Assembly (NCBI GenBank): GCA_027924645.1
Contig: BSBN01001750.1
Coordinates: 806,001 to 870,000, forward strand
DNA length: 64,000 nucleotides
Direction: 5' to 3'
Origin: Cunninghamia lanceolata
Lineage: Eukaryota; Streptophyta; Pinopsida; Cupressales; Cupressaceae
Numbering within the stretch: the stretch's first letter is position 1; each line of letters begins with the position of its first letter. This document shows, one piece after another, positions 44,768 to 56,320 of this stretch. Position numbers and translations under genes: made by a program. Under the pieces are notes generated by a model. It was given only the letters and a program-made list of their open reading frames with translations, made no database searches and was not told the DNA's origin.

Positions 44768-45775
44768 CCGGCGAAGATGCATGTTGTTTATTGGGTCATC
44801 TAACAGCTCACCCTCTGATGTTGCTAACTGATATGCCCCCGATCCATAAGCAACTACAATCACATAAGGCCCAAGCCAGTTGGGTTCAAACTTGCCTTTC
44901 TTTTCCCTATCCTGTTGATTAAGGGAATTCTATTTGAGGACTAGATCTCCAACCTTAAAGACTCTTGGGCGAACTCTGTGGTTATAGCTTCTTGACATCA
45001 TTTGTTGATATGCTTTGAGATGGTCAAAGGCTTTCTATCTCCTTTCCTCTAGCAACTCTAGTTCTTGCAATCTAGAGACTCTGTATTCTTCATCTGATAT
45101 GAGACCTTTCAATGACACCCTGAGAGATGGTAGTTTGACCTCAATGGGGAGGATAGCTTCTGAGCCATAGACAAGGGCGTAAGGTGTAGCACCTGTGGGA
45201 GTGCGTATACTGGTTCTGTAGGCCCACAAAGCGAGATTGAGTTGGATGTGCCAATCACGACCAGCATCATTGACTGTCTTCTTGAGAAGTTTCAAGATGG
45301 TTTTGTTGGATGCTTCAGCTTGACCGTTACCTTGGGGGTAATAGGGTGTAGAGAAACGGTGTTGGATTTTGAATTGGTCACAGAGTTCTTGGACATCCTA
45401 ATTCTTGAAGGGCCTTCCATTAGCCGTGATAATGGATGAGGGAGTCTCGTATCTGCAGATGAGGTAATTCAGGATGAATGAGGAGATTTTTTTACCTGTG
45501 ACGGTGGTGAGGGGAACGGCTTCAATCCACTTGGTAAAGTACTCAGTGGCGGTTATAATGAATTTATGGCCATTGGAGGAGGGTGGATGGATCTTTCCTA
45601 CAAGGTCAAGTCCCCATTGGCAAAAGGGCCAAGGTGTCGTTAAAGGTCTCAACTCTTGAGCTGGTGCATGTATCAGGTTCCCATGTATTTGGTACTGCTT
45701 GCACTTCTTCACAAACTGGTATGAATCTATTTCCATGTTCGGCCAGTAATAACCCAAACGCATGAGTTTCTTAGC
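44768..45775 (-). pseudogene. Tat-type integrase of element VI
   Basis: The core reads TPWPFCQWGLDLVGKIHPP (first Asp), ATEYFTKWIEAVPL, then SIITANGRPFKN, where Ala replaces the second catalytic Asp. It continues with LALWAYRTSIRTPTGATPYALVYG, and the C-terminal GAYQLATSEGE...LRRFL ends at the inverted LTR fragment. The zinc-finger Cys pair is spoiled (KKCKQYQIHG). The 3' untranslated region normally found after pol is absent at this junction. Confidence 0.87.
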
Positions 45776-46009
45776 TAAGGAAGGACTGCTAGAGTGTGTC
45801 CCACAAATCCCTTCGTGTACGTCTTGTAAGGCAATTAGGGATTCTTCTCATTCTAAACAACAGAGTAAAGTACCATCTAGACCACGTCGGTATAGGGTGT
45901 CGGTAATAATGGTATAGCGAGAGGTTTGGCGTATAAAGGTTCGTCGTTGGTTTGAAGATAGGTCAAGTGGGAGGGTGTTGTCCTTGAGGTAAGTATAAAT
46001 CTTACCGTA

Positions 46010-46510
46010 CTAAGGTGAATCAGTTCCAACTAAAAGGCATATGGAATGGTTTTTCAGAAGATCATAAGCTGGTTGTTGAATAGTTTCCACTAAGAACTCA
46101 TACCGTGACTCATTCTCTAGTATCTCAAGGAGAGAAGTAATGGTCGCCATGACATCTGCTGCTTTGTTCTCAATCCGAGGTATTTGCTCAAAAGAGATGA
46201 TCATAAAGTATTCCTTAAAGTCGTTGACCATCCGTTTGTATGGGACAATCATCTCATCTTTGGTTTGGTAATCATCATTGACCTGATTTATCACTAGTTG
46301 AGAATCACCATAGACATGTAGCTCTTTGATTTTCCACTCTTTTGCCATCTTAAGACCAATGACTAAGGCTTCATACTCTGCTATGTTGTTGGTGCATGGG
46401 AACAACAAACGGTAAGACTTCGGTATAGTGTCGCCATGAGGAGTTACAAACAAGATTCCTGCCCCCAATCCATGGTTTGTGTAGGACCCATCAAAGTAGA
46501 GCTTCTAGGA
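46010..46510 (-). pseudogene. Archaeal-type RNase H of element VI
   Basis: GAGILFVTPHGDTIPKSYRL, NNIAEYEALVIGLKMAKEWKIKEL, HVYGDSQLVINQVNDDYQTKD and the IPRIENKAADVMA end define the second RNase H of Tat elements. It lies after the RT/RNase H and before integrase, the usual Tat order and the opposite of that seen in element V. Confidence 0.87.
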
Positions 46511-46570
46511 ATGTGTTGAGATGTTGAATAGGGATTCATCTGGAAATTCAAATTGCATTGGTGTGGTATC

Positions 46571-48167
46571 CTATAGTGGTGCATCTGCTAGCTGGTCAGT
46601 AATGACTTGTCCCTTGATAGCTTTTCTATCTACATACTCAATATCATATTCACTTAGGAGCATTACCCATTTGGCTAGGCGACCTGTGAGAGCTGCTTTG
46701 CTTAGTAGGTACTTCAGTGGTTCTATTTTTGCAATGAGTTTGACTGGATGTGCAAGCATATAATGTCAGATTTTTTGGGAAGCAAAAACTACTGCAAGAC
46801 ATGATCTTTCTATCTGAGAGTATTGAAATTCATAGCCCACTAATGTTCGGCTGATGTAGTAGACGGCTCTTTCTTTATTCTCATAGTTGTGTTGTGCTAG
46901 GAGAGCCCTAAGAGTTGTAGGTGTAGCAAATATGCAAAGTATCAATGGTTTCCCTTGGATATGAGGCATAAGAATAGGTGGATTCATAAGATATTCTTTT
47001 AGTTTGTTTAATGCCTCTTCACACTTCTCATCCCATCTGAATGAAATGTTCTTGTGCAGGAGATGACTGAATGGTTGACACTTGTCTGCCAGTTGTGATA
47101 TGAATCTATGACTTGCTTGTAGCTTGCCCTGTAGAGATCTTAGTTGAGTAAGAGTCTTGAGTGGTGGCATGTCCATAATAGCCTTGACTTTGGTGGGATC
47201 TACCTCTATTCCATTTGCTAACACAATAAAGCCTAGAAGCTTGCCTGAGGTGACTCCAAATACACATTTCTTTGGGTTCAACCTGACCTTGAATTGCTCT
47301 AATCTCTGAAAGACTTTCTCTAACACATCCAGGTGTGATTCTCTTGTGAGTGACTTTGCTAGGATATCATTGACATAATCTTCCATTGTTACATGCATCA
47401 TATCATGAAATATAGTAGTCATAGCACGTTGCTATGTGGCTCCTGTGTTCTTTAGCCCAAATGGCATGACATTCCAGCAGAAAGTGCCCCATGGACAAGT
47501 AAAATATGTCTTGTGCTAGTCTTCTGGTGCTATCCTGATCCAGTTGTATCCTGAGAAGCCATCCATGAGATAACATGGTATGCCCTGCTGTTAGGTCAAC
47601 TATGATATCTATATTTAGCAACAGAAAATCATCCTTGCGGCAAGCTTTGTTTAGATCTCTGAAGTCATTGCATAGTCTGATTCGGCCATCTGGTGTGGAC
47701 ACTGGTACAATGTTGGATATCCACTCCGGGTAGTCTTTTGCTCTGATAAATCCCACACCTAACAACTTCTTCAGTTCTTCTTTGACCAATAGTGCTATGT
47801 GCGGATGCATCTTTCTAAGCTTTTGTTTGACTAGTTTCATGCCTGGATCTAGTGGAAGATGATGCAGGATCAAGTTTGGGTCTAGACCTGGCATGTCTGC
47901 ATATGACCAAGCGAAGTTGCCTCTCTTTTTCTTGAAGAATGGTATAAACTTGGTCTTTTCTGGTGGAGTAAGAGATTTAGCAAAGTGAATGATCTTAGGC
48001 TCTTCCTCTGTTCCAATGTTGACTGGCTCTATAGGTTCCACAACAATCTGAGACTTCTCCTGGTGCATGTCATTGGGGAGAGTGTCAAGCCTTCCATCAT
48101 TAGGTGCCACAGTTGGGTTTTCACCTTCGGATGCGTCCTTTCGTTTTACTATTTTGGGATTTGACAT
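46571..48167 (-). pseudogene. Reverse transcriptase and gypsy RNase H of element VI
   Basis: The linker VNIGTEEEPKIIHFAKSL leads to RT blocks GNFAWSYADMPGLDP, FIRAKDYPEWISNIVPV, GRIRLCNDFRDLNKA. The catalytic box EDYVNDILAKS has Asn for the first Asp of Y-V-D-D. RNase H 1 follows with KPLILCIFATPTTLRALLAQ, RAVYYISRTL and YSQIERSCLAVVFASQK. A frameshift joins frames 48167-47403 and 47422-46766, with another break before 46759-46571. It is inactive. Confidence 0.88.
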
Positions 48168-48434
48168 TGCCGCAGAATAGTTTTCATCGTCAAATCAAAT
48201 TTTTACTTTGATATTTTTGTGACTGGATGGCTTGGCACCCTCTCTAAAATAAGCCACGGTATTTAGTTCAATAGCGAAACCAACTTTATGATCTCCTTTG
48301 GGTAGGTGGTCCCTAAGTTCCATGTAGTCGATATAGGCGTCGTCGTTTTGGAACATATCTAGTTGAGGGGTTCCTCATAGATCCCAGTCAATAAGTTCAG
48401 GATATATAACGGGAAGGGAGTCAGAGGATAGATC

Positions 48435-49109
48435 TTATTCATTGATAGTTTGAATGGATATACTAGGAGTATTGGTAGGGGAAGTGTTCGGGATGGTACT
48501 TTCCTCCAAATTATTTATTGCGATAGAACTTGAACCTTCCTCGAAAGTCGTATTCTCAGAGATAGGCAAATCAGACTCTAGTGGTCTATTCGGTAGCATT
48601 TGTCCCTCACGGTAGGGGCTATAATTTTGAATGGTATCACACTCTTTGTCATTGTAGGAATGCTTTGTCAGCTCATCCCACTCATATTCATTGGAATCTA
48701 TGTCACTGTCGACTTGAAATGTATGGATCATTTCTACAAGACAAGTGTTTTCTTTAGCTTTGCCCTTACCTTTATATCCTAGGCCATTTGTATTTCTAGC
48801 CAATGAGGATGAAGAAGGTTGAATGGGTTCTATGATTCCTTCTTTCCTTAGGCCGATGGGGCCTTGTCCTTCGTAACCCATTCTGTGTAGGATGGCTTCT
48901 CCTCGCCCATAGAGTTCTGTTGGGAGCCTAGGAGGTTCCTGTTGTATGTTCTCTTCTTCTTCGGTATAAGGCCATTGTAGGACATCTCTTTCCTTTGTCT
49001 CGTCTGATAATGTGCTCCATTTTACAAAGGGAGTTGTGAGAGGTATAGGAGGAGCAGATGGATTTGGAAAATGCTTGGGTCGACCAAAGGATCTAGGAGA
49101 TAACGACAT
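48435..49109 (-). pseudogene. G-patch-containing linker of element VI pol
   Basis: A 224-residue frame between protease and RT. It contains a G-patch-like motif, LYGRGEAILHRMGYEGQGPIG.RKEGIIEPI (about residues 66-95), and a second Gly-rich turn GLGYKGKGKAKEN. The remainder is acidic and Ser/Thr-rich. G-patch motifs bind nucleic acid and are known after the protease in some plant gypsy elements and in betaretroviruses. The function in this element is inferred only. Confidence 0.72.
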
Positions 49110-49295
49110 CTTGGCTAGATTGAGGTTGTGCTCTATGGAGTATTTCCCAACTCCGGTTTCTTTGATGATAATCTTCTTCTCTTTGGGCCTTGATGAGGAA
49201 GCTTCCGAGGTATGATCATGCTGTGGGGTAGGAGATGTAGATGCTCTGTTGTTTGGTATGATGCAATCAGGTTTTGAAAGGATAGAGTTGCAATG

Positions 49296-49790
49296 CTAGA
49301 AGGGATCAGGGTCTCCTTGGATGGTGACTTGCTTGCCATTATGCGGGAATTTTATGCATTGGTGATAGGTTGAAGGGACAGCTTTCATGGCATGAATCCA
49401 TGTTCTTCCTAGGAGAATATTATAGGCAAGCTCCCTATCTAGGACTTGGCACACAACATCTTTTATCACTGGTCCCACTTGTATGGGTAAGACTACTATT
49501 CCCTTTGTAGTTCTCTCCTCTTCATCATAGGCTTTGATAGTAATCTTCTTCCTTGGATCGACTGCATTTTCAGAGAACCCCAATGTAAGGACTAGCTTTA
49601 ACGTGCAAATATTTAAACTGTCTCCACCATCAATGAGAACCCTCTTGATGCGGTGCTTGTGGATGAAGGTGACAATATGTAGAGGGGTGTTATGAGGTTG
49701 AGACACTGAGAGGTCATCCTGCTCGGTAAATGATATGGTACTTGAGGAGGTCAGATTACCTACCATGGCCTGAAACTTCTCTTGGGCCAA
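49296..49790 (-). pseudogene. Aspartic protease of element VI
   Basis: HRIKRVLIDGGDSLNICTLKLV contains the active-site region as D-G-G in place of D-S-G. Later YNILLGRTWIHAMKAVPSTYHQCIKFP is the conserved C-terminal part. It is clearly homologous to the protease of element V. Confidence 0.82.
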
Positions 49791-49902
49791 GTTAGTGGGG
49801 ACAGTAGTTCCATCAAGGCTTTATTGAGAATTTCCTGATGAGAAGGAGATAGATGCAACAACTCCAAGATAGAAATGTGGGCCAGAGTCTTCTGTAGTTG
49901 GT

Positions 49903-51687
49903 CTATGACATTATACTGACGAAAGTTGGACTTAGAAGGTGATGACCTTGGAGGGACGGTATTCGGCGTGACTTTACTATTGCGGGTAATGATACTACAA
50001 CCAGTTCTGTTAGGTTCTGACTGTTGGTTTGGCATGACCACATTGATTTGTGGGACATGCTTGGATAGGCAATTGATGGTATAGTTGAATGGCACACTTG
50101 CATAGTTGGCATTACTATTCCCACTATTCTGATTTTCCTATTGCAGTTGTTATTGTTATTGCCATTGTTGTTGTTGCCATGGTTGTTATTGTTGTTGTAT
50201 GGCCTGTCATGATTGAGAAGTGCATCCCTGTAAGCCACATGTGTCTCATTGGAGGTATGTTGTTGGGTTCCTCCTTGATTTTGATCAAGCACATCTTGGA
50301 TAACATGTTTGAGACGGATACAATTGTTGGTTGTATGTCCCCTTCCTCTATGATACTCACAATAGTCAGTGTCCTTCCAATAGGGAGGTTTGACTATAGG
50401 CTCATAATCACTTGTTGGTGGTAGAGAGATTTCATTGTTAGCCAATAATTTCTGTAATGCGGATTCTTGGGACTCACCCAGTGGTGTGAACTTTCACCTT
50501 GGATTTGCGTTGAACCATGGTCTTGGCTCCTGAGAGAATGTTTTGTTGGGCGTAATATTGTTTGCTTCTCCTTTGAGAGTGAGTATGGGTTGTTGCTTGG
50601 GAGCCGCCACCTTGGCGTCAACCACTCCATCATTGACAACATTCTTATTCTTGGTCCAAAACTCTGATTTGTTAGTCATGTAGTTGGAAGTAGGTATGTC
50701 CTTATATAACTTGATTTTCCCCTTGGCGATCATAGCTTTTTTGATAAACAATCCCATTTCAATGACTTTTGAGAATGAAGTAGGGCATTGTATTTGTATT
50801 TGATAGCTAAGATCATTGTTGAGGTTATGGACAAACATCTCCATTAGTCGCTTCTCAGGTACATCGTAAGAGCACTTGCTTGCTAGTTGTCTCCATCGTT
50901 GTAGGAAGGTGGCGAATGATTCACCACTCTTTTACTTGGTGTTGCATAGGTCAAGCATACAGACTTCATGTTCAATATTGTAAGAGAAGTGTGTGATAAA
51001 TTTATTGACTAGCTCATCAAAAGTTTTGATGCCCGGTGGAAGCCGTGAGAACCACTCCATAGCTTGACTGCCTAGAGATCTAGGGAATAGTCTCATTAAG
51101 TAAGTCTCATTGTGAGCTACTTCCAAGCATGCTGCATTAAATTCCCTAATGTGATCTCTAGGGTCCCCTTTCCCTTTGTACTTGTCAAACTTAGGAACTT
51201 CGAATCGATAGGGAAACAGTTTCATGATCAAACCTTTATCAAAGGGGTACGGTGCAATATCTTCCAAGGAGTAGTTTTTAGTGTTTGTACCTGTCTTGAG
51301 ATCTGACATTTGTTGTTTTAGACCCTCGAGTTCTTTCCTCATCTCTTCCATAGGAGCAGTTGGGTCTATGGCTTTCTTTCCTTTATCATCCGTGTTTGGG
51401 TCTATGGCATTCTTTTCCTTTTCATGATCATCTTTTATGTTTTCTAGGATTGTGCTTATATCAAAATCTGCGGGGAGTTTAATTCCAAGACTAGCAAGAT
51501 GATAGAAATACTTATGAGGGTCTGCATGGAGCACTTTCTCTACTAAGCATTGGAATTTTTGATCTTGGATACTTCCTTGATAGTCTTCGTTAGAGATTTC
51601 CTCATCACTATCGTGAGGTGTGAAGATGTGGTTGGATGATTCGGCCATTTCAATTTGTTTTTTGTATTGAGATCTAGTAAGAACCAT
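49903..51687 (-). pseudogene. Gag of element VI
   Basis: I chose ATG 51687 (MVLTRSQYKKQIEMAESS). The open frame extends to a TTG at 51816, but the MVLTRSQ start is typical of plant gypsy gags. A coiled coil (MEEMRKELEGLKQQMSDLK) precedes the gag core (PYPFDKGLIMKLFPYRFEVPKFDKYKGKGDP, SQAMEWFSRLPPGIKTFDELVNKFITHF). After a shift, frame 50844-50494 gives MFVHNLNNDLSYQIQ, and frame 50445-49903 gives the CHHC knuckle CEYHRGRGHTTNNC followed by an Asn-rich repeat. It would form the particle core. Confidence 0.87.
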
Positions 51688-52169
51688 GCAAGGTGACGCG
51701 GGACGAGGTGGGATGGGACAAGAGATTTTGGCAAGGTGCCAATGGAGACTGCTGAGAATAGGATACTTATGACAAGATTTGGAAAAAGGACTTTCTCGAT
51801 CAATGATTCCAAGCAAGATGGCCGCTACAAGACGGTAGCCACTAGTAAGGGTACTCGATACCTGTCTTACTATGTAGGGACTAGTCGTGCACCAAGACCT
51901 ACTAGCAAAGTTCTGTGACTAACTAGGCTTACTTGAATCCACAAGTGATATGAAAAAGGGGCCTATGCTGACCTGATATGGGATAGCTTTGACTTTGGGA
52001 CTAAAAGGACCTGATAGAAGGTGAATGGGATGACCAATGAAAGAGAGATTGTGAGACGAAATGGATGAAAAATTGACTGCAAGGTAGGACCTGATCTCTG
52101 ATTTTGGGACTAGACTGAAATGGGTACCTAGAACTGGTGAAATTTTTCTCTTGAAAATTGTGCAAGTGC

Positions 52170-52350
52170 TCACTATCGTGTATGCGCTGATATAGATGTG
52201 CTGTAGAAATTGATAGATGTGCCGTAAGTCGGGATATATGCGCTGTACTGGTAAAATGTAAATGCGCAGTAACAGACAATGAAAGCGTTGTAGGTCTAAA
52301 CAAATGCGCTGCAGGTCGACACAGATGCGTAGGAATAGAGGACGAATGCA
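52170..52350. repeat. ATGCGC-type dispersed motif cluster 1
   Basis: Words such as atgcgctg, atgtgctg, atgcgcag, aagcgttg and gatgcgta recur every 20-30 bases in otherwise dissimilar sequence. Confidence 0.65.
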
Positions 52351-53104
52351 CCACTCTGGCTTTTTTCATTGTTTTTGCAATTTTTGGAATCTTTTTTGAT
52401 GTTTTTGGTACTTTTGTTGCAAGGTCTCTTTGATCTGATTTTTTGAAATTACGGCAAGAAGACACAACAAACACAAAGAATTTTTATGGTTTTTTTTTTT
52501 TTTGTGATTTTTTGACTCTTTTTGGACTAAAAAGAAAGCAAGTACATTGTATGGTTTCAAAGGACAGTATAAAACTGAATTCTACCTATCTTTAGGTGAG
52601 GCATCTTCGGGAGGTGATAATCACCCTTCCCTGCACCAGATTATAGAGGTTTTTGGTCTCACTAAAACAAGGATGAGTAATAAAGGCAACTGTTTGAGTG
52701 GTTATACGCGGCAGCACTACTTTCCGTTATGGAGTCTCCCATCCTACAAGGGTTGCGCCTTGGAGGGTTTTGGGGGAGGTTGGCTGTCGATATAACACAA
52801 CTGCACTCATTGTTTGAAGCTTTTGGTCCAAACACAATTTATTTATAGTGGATTGGAAGGGCTTGGCGTCTAGCCTGTTACCACTTAGGGTCATTCCTAC
52901 TTGGATGAATGGTATCCAAGAGCAGACCCCTCTAAAGGAAAAACACACGCGAAAATGATATGTTTGGTATTTTGATCACCCAAGATAGGGGAGAGCATAG
53001 GCCTGGTATCATTCCCAAAACATAGTATACAATAGTTCTTTTCCCCTAGTTAAAATGAGAAAAACTTGATGAGCTATCTACTTGGGCAAGCACAGAACTT
53101 TGAA

Positions 53105-53430
53105 GTGATTTAGCAAGATAGCAATGGTCCAATTTTAACCAAGATAGCAATGATGAGTTCAATTTTTAACCATGTAGCATGAATTGTTAACTTTGAAATG
53201 ATGGTCAATCGAGATAGAAATGGTTTAGTTTTAACCTAGAAAGCAATGATGAGTTTAGTTTTATACCACGATAGCCTGAGTTGTTAACTTTGAAATGATG
53301 GTCAATCGAGATAGCAATGGTTCAGTTTTAACCCAAAAAGCAATGATGAGTTCAGTTTTATCTAGATAGCAATAACTTTGAAAAGATAGCAATGTTGCAA
53401 TGCCAAATAGCAATGATTCAATTACCACTT
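53105..53430. repeat. 97-bp tandem repeat, about 3 units
   Basis: ttgttaactttgaaatgatgg occurs at about 53184 and again at 53281, with gatagcaatg and agcaatgatgagtt words repeated in step. Units are diverged, and the first and last are partial. Confidence 0.75.
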
Positions 53431-53599
53431 TCCTAGTTAAAACTACGTGAGATTTGCATGAGCATTTATTTTACTATCGTTTTAGAATTTGAAGTGTGAG
53501 CTAACAAGTGCAACTCTATGAAACTAAACCAGAACCTAGCCTACCAAACAGATCAAGAGAGTTCCTGCAAAGATGTTAGCGTTAGCAAAATCTTCCTAG

Positions 53600-53900
53600 A
53601 AAACCCTGAAATCACTGCCTACAATAGAAGCGCCGCTTTAGAGACTGGATGCGTAGAAACAATCAACAGAAACGCTGCATAACATATGTGCTGAAACAGA
53701 CAGTACATGCGCAGAAATAAAGTGTATATGCACTGATCCTATGTATGCGCAGTCTCAGAGGGTAAAAGCGCTGGAACATTGTATATATGCGCTGTAAAAT
53801 AGTGCATGCGCTGCCTAAAACTATGCATGCGTAGTTCTAGTAAATGCATCGTTTCTTTTCATGCATGCGCCGTTTCACGCTACATATGCGCCGCACTGCA
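53600..53900. repeat. ATGCGC-type dispersed motif cluster 2
   Basis: About a dozen copies of (T)ATGCGC(A/T/C)G or one-base variants (atgcgcag, aagcgctg, atgcgctg, atgcgccg) occur at spacings of about 20-27 bases. Confidence 0.7.
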
Positions 53901-54444
53901 TTTCTGCATTTCTGTCTAACCTACTTTCTCCTAGCATTCATTGCATTCAAATTCAACCCTAGGATAAATTTTTCAAGATACATACTGGGGGTCCTACCTC
54001 TACTGGCCAGTCGAATAGATGAAAGCGCTTGAATCAATGCTCCTCGCGTGGAATATCCGCCTCTCTAGCTGCCATGCTACTCTAAGCTCTCTGAAGCCAA
54101 TCCAACTAAGACAAGTGTGCAAATGAATTGTCTTGTGGACCCTGCTCCTATATATAGCATGAAAACCCTAATCTCGCTAGGTGGTGACTATGACCACTTC
54201 TCGCACTTGTTTCTTCCATTTTTTCTTCCCGTTTCTCTGAAACACATCCTATTTTCCTCAAGCCTAACCTTGTTTTCCCTTCGTCTTCATGAGATCATCC
54301 ATCTCTCGTCCTTCTGCCTTCTTCTCGTCTAATCTCCCGAGGGGGCATCCTATCGTCATAACCTGTACCAGGGGCAAACTGGGGCATGTATCATTATCAA
54401 AAACTTATTCTTTGAAGCAACACCGTAAACTGCATTGCATCAAA

Positions 54445-54455
54445 GAGGGGCAAAA
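54445..54455 (+). promoter_or_regulatory. Polypurine tract before right LTR of element VI
   Basis: aggggcaaa within aaagaggggcaaaa, directly before TGTATATGCC. The upstream accaggggcaaactggggca is similar. This fixes LTR polarity as plus. Confidence 0.78.
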
Positions 54456-55527
54456 TGTATATGCCTAAAAATGACATGATTCACATTCTTCTAAGTTAAT
54501 TAAATATCAAAATATTTAATTACCTCTTCTAAGGTCAAAATTAAATAAAATCCTTTATTTAATTCAATTCTTCCCAAACAATTAAATAATTCTCAATTAT
54601 TTAATTAAATCAAATTCATTCTTCCAAATTTAAATAAATCAAATCAAATTTATTTAAATTCTTTCAGTCTCCTAAAATAAAATACAATCAAATATTTTAT
54701 TTATTCTTCCAAATCATGCACAACAATTAAATAAATTTATTTATTTAATTTTCTTTCTTATCTTCTAATTCTTCAAATATCTTCCAAATCCTCTAAAAAT
54801 AAGTTTTCTTCTTCATGCACACAAAATTAAATAATTTATTATTTAATTTCTCTCAAATCATGCAAAAGCAAATCTCAAGTTGAGTTATCTGTTCAATCAA
54901 CCTTGTTTTTATCAATATCTCTTAAATTAGAAAAAAAGCTTTCTAATTTATGAAAAGCATGTCTTATCTTTAGAAAACAAAGTGATTAACTCAAATAGAA
55001 CAACTTTTGTGTGACACTTGTCTTCTTCTTATTCGTTGCACATTCCTCAACTATTCTCAACCGTTGATCTTCTCAAGTCTTCTATACTGTTGATCTATTC
55101 TTTCTCAAGTCTATAAAAGCAACCTCATATTCCATTTCATTCATCCAAGCTTTAAGTATTGTTAATCTGTAGGAATTACAGCACGCCTTTGGCACCAATT
55201 CCTTCATTGCTTGTGATCACACTTTTTACTACGCACTACGCACTACTACCTTCGTCTTGAAGCTCCTCTTCATTGCGACATTATCACCGCCATTCTCAAT
55301 CGATATTCTTGACAAAGCAAAGAAGTGCACTCACTAAGGGCCCTTTCTCACACACGCAAGGATGATTTTTGATAGGCAATCAATGGAAGTTTTGATCTAA
55401 GGAAGGTTTGCTTTGTTATTTGATTCATTGTTATTGGATTTCCTTAGTTCACTATTTCATTGAAGTTTTGGGTATTTTATATTGATTTATATTGCATATT
55501 CATTGTTGATCCAATTTACCCCTAACA
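54456..55527 (+). repeat. Right LTR of element VI
   Basis: 1,072 bp, TGTATATGCC...CCCCTAACA, matching 43169-44242 throughout and followed by the AATTG duplication. Confidence 0.93.
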
Positions 55528-55665
55528 AATTGTAATGGTGAAATTAGCATAACCATGCTATTTCCCATTTAATTTTGTGCCCATTCTGATGGGAATGCCT
55601 TATTGCAATAACATATCAACAAGTGCCATACACTTGTGCTAAGATTGGCTCATGGACCAATCTCT
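55528..55665 (-). repeat. Inverted-repeat arm flanking element VI
   Basis: The reverse complement aligns with 42670-42805 (shared end ctaatttcaccattacaat, about 80 percent overall by eye). Without element VI the two arms would lie about 360 bp apart, like the ends of a fold-back or MITE-like element. Confidence 0.65.
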
Positions 55666-56320
55666 ATCCATTTTGAATTCACCTCCATTTACACTCATTT
55701 CCATGCATTCATTCACTACCTAGAAATTACCACATTATCCTTGCAAAACATTTTTGTGTGGATTAGGATTGATCTAATTCAATCCCGAGGAGTGTGGGAA
55801 TGATCTTAAAATCCCAAGGAACTAAATTCAAGTTTCAAATTCCCTACCTCTTTTATTAGTTGTTATGAGTTGACGTAGCACACATTTTTGTGACATGTTT
55901 CTATGTCATGGTATTTAAAGACATTTGATGTGCACTTGATTTAAATATATGATGGATTTTTAGAGCACTTTTCATATCTAAAGGATAAAAAAAGAATCAA
56001 ACATGCATCATCACCATATATGCCATGTTGGCACCCCTTCCAATTTTGCATTTCATGCTTGGGTCTTTCTCTAGCTCCTTGCTTTCCAACTCATCATAAA
56101 TTACTGATATGAGAAATAATAGATGGGCCACATTGGTCAAGTCACATTCAAAATCATGCTTTACACTCATTTGAATCTATGTATTGTGCCCATCTATTGA
56201 AAATTCTAAGTTGAGGGGGTTTTGGGTTTAGTTTTCATGTTTTGGTGGAAATTTTGAGTTTCCAAGTAAGTTTTCAACCTTTACAAGTTGCACTTTGACC
56301 TCTACTGAACCCATATTCCC

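Larger units (their letters stand above)
51817..54444. other. Tandem-repeat-rich non-coding region of element VI
   Basis: Between the (antisense) gag start and the plus-strand purine tract no coding frame is supported. It holds two clusters of ATGCGC-type words (52170-52350 and 53600-53900) and a tandem repeat of about 97 bp (53105-53430). Hypervariable 3' untranslated regions rich in tandem repeats are known in Tat/Ogre elements. Confidence 0.6.
43169..55527 (+). mobile_element. Element VI: Tat-like element with inverted coding region
   Basis: The LTRs at 43169-44242 and 54456-55527 are direct repeats (TGTATA...CTAACA). They are bordered by the matching duplication AATTG (43164-43168 and 55528-55532), so the whole 12.4 kb behaves as one insertion. 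LTR polarity is plus: a ctataaaag TATA box is on the plus strand and the purine tract aaagaggggcaaa precedes the right LTR. Gag-pol, however, runs on the minus strand (gag start 51687, integrase end about 44768). The left LTR is followed by a partial inverted LTR joined to the integrase end. Tandem repeats occupy 52170-54000. Confidence 0.85.

Noticed and set aside
52001..52474. Minus-strand open frame with repeated T-A-H residues
   Set aside because: It is a translation of the ATGCGC-type repeat cluster, with no start context and no family motif.
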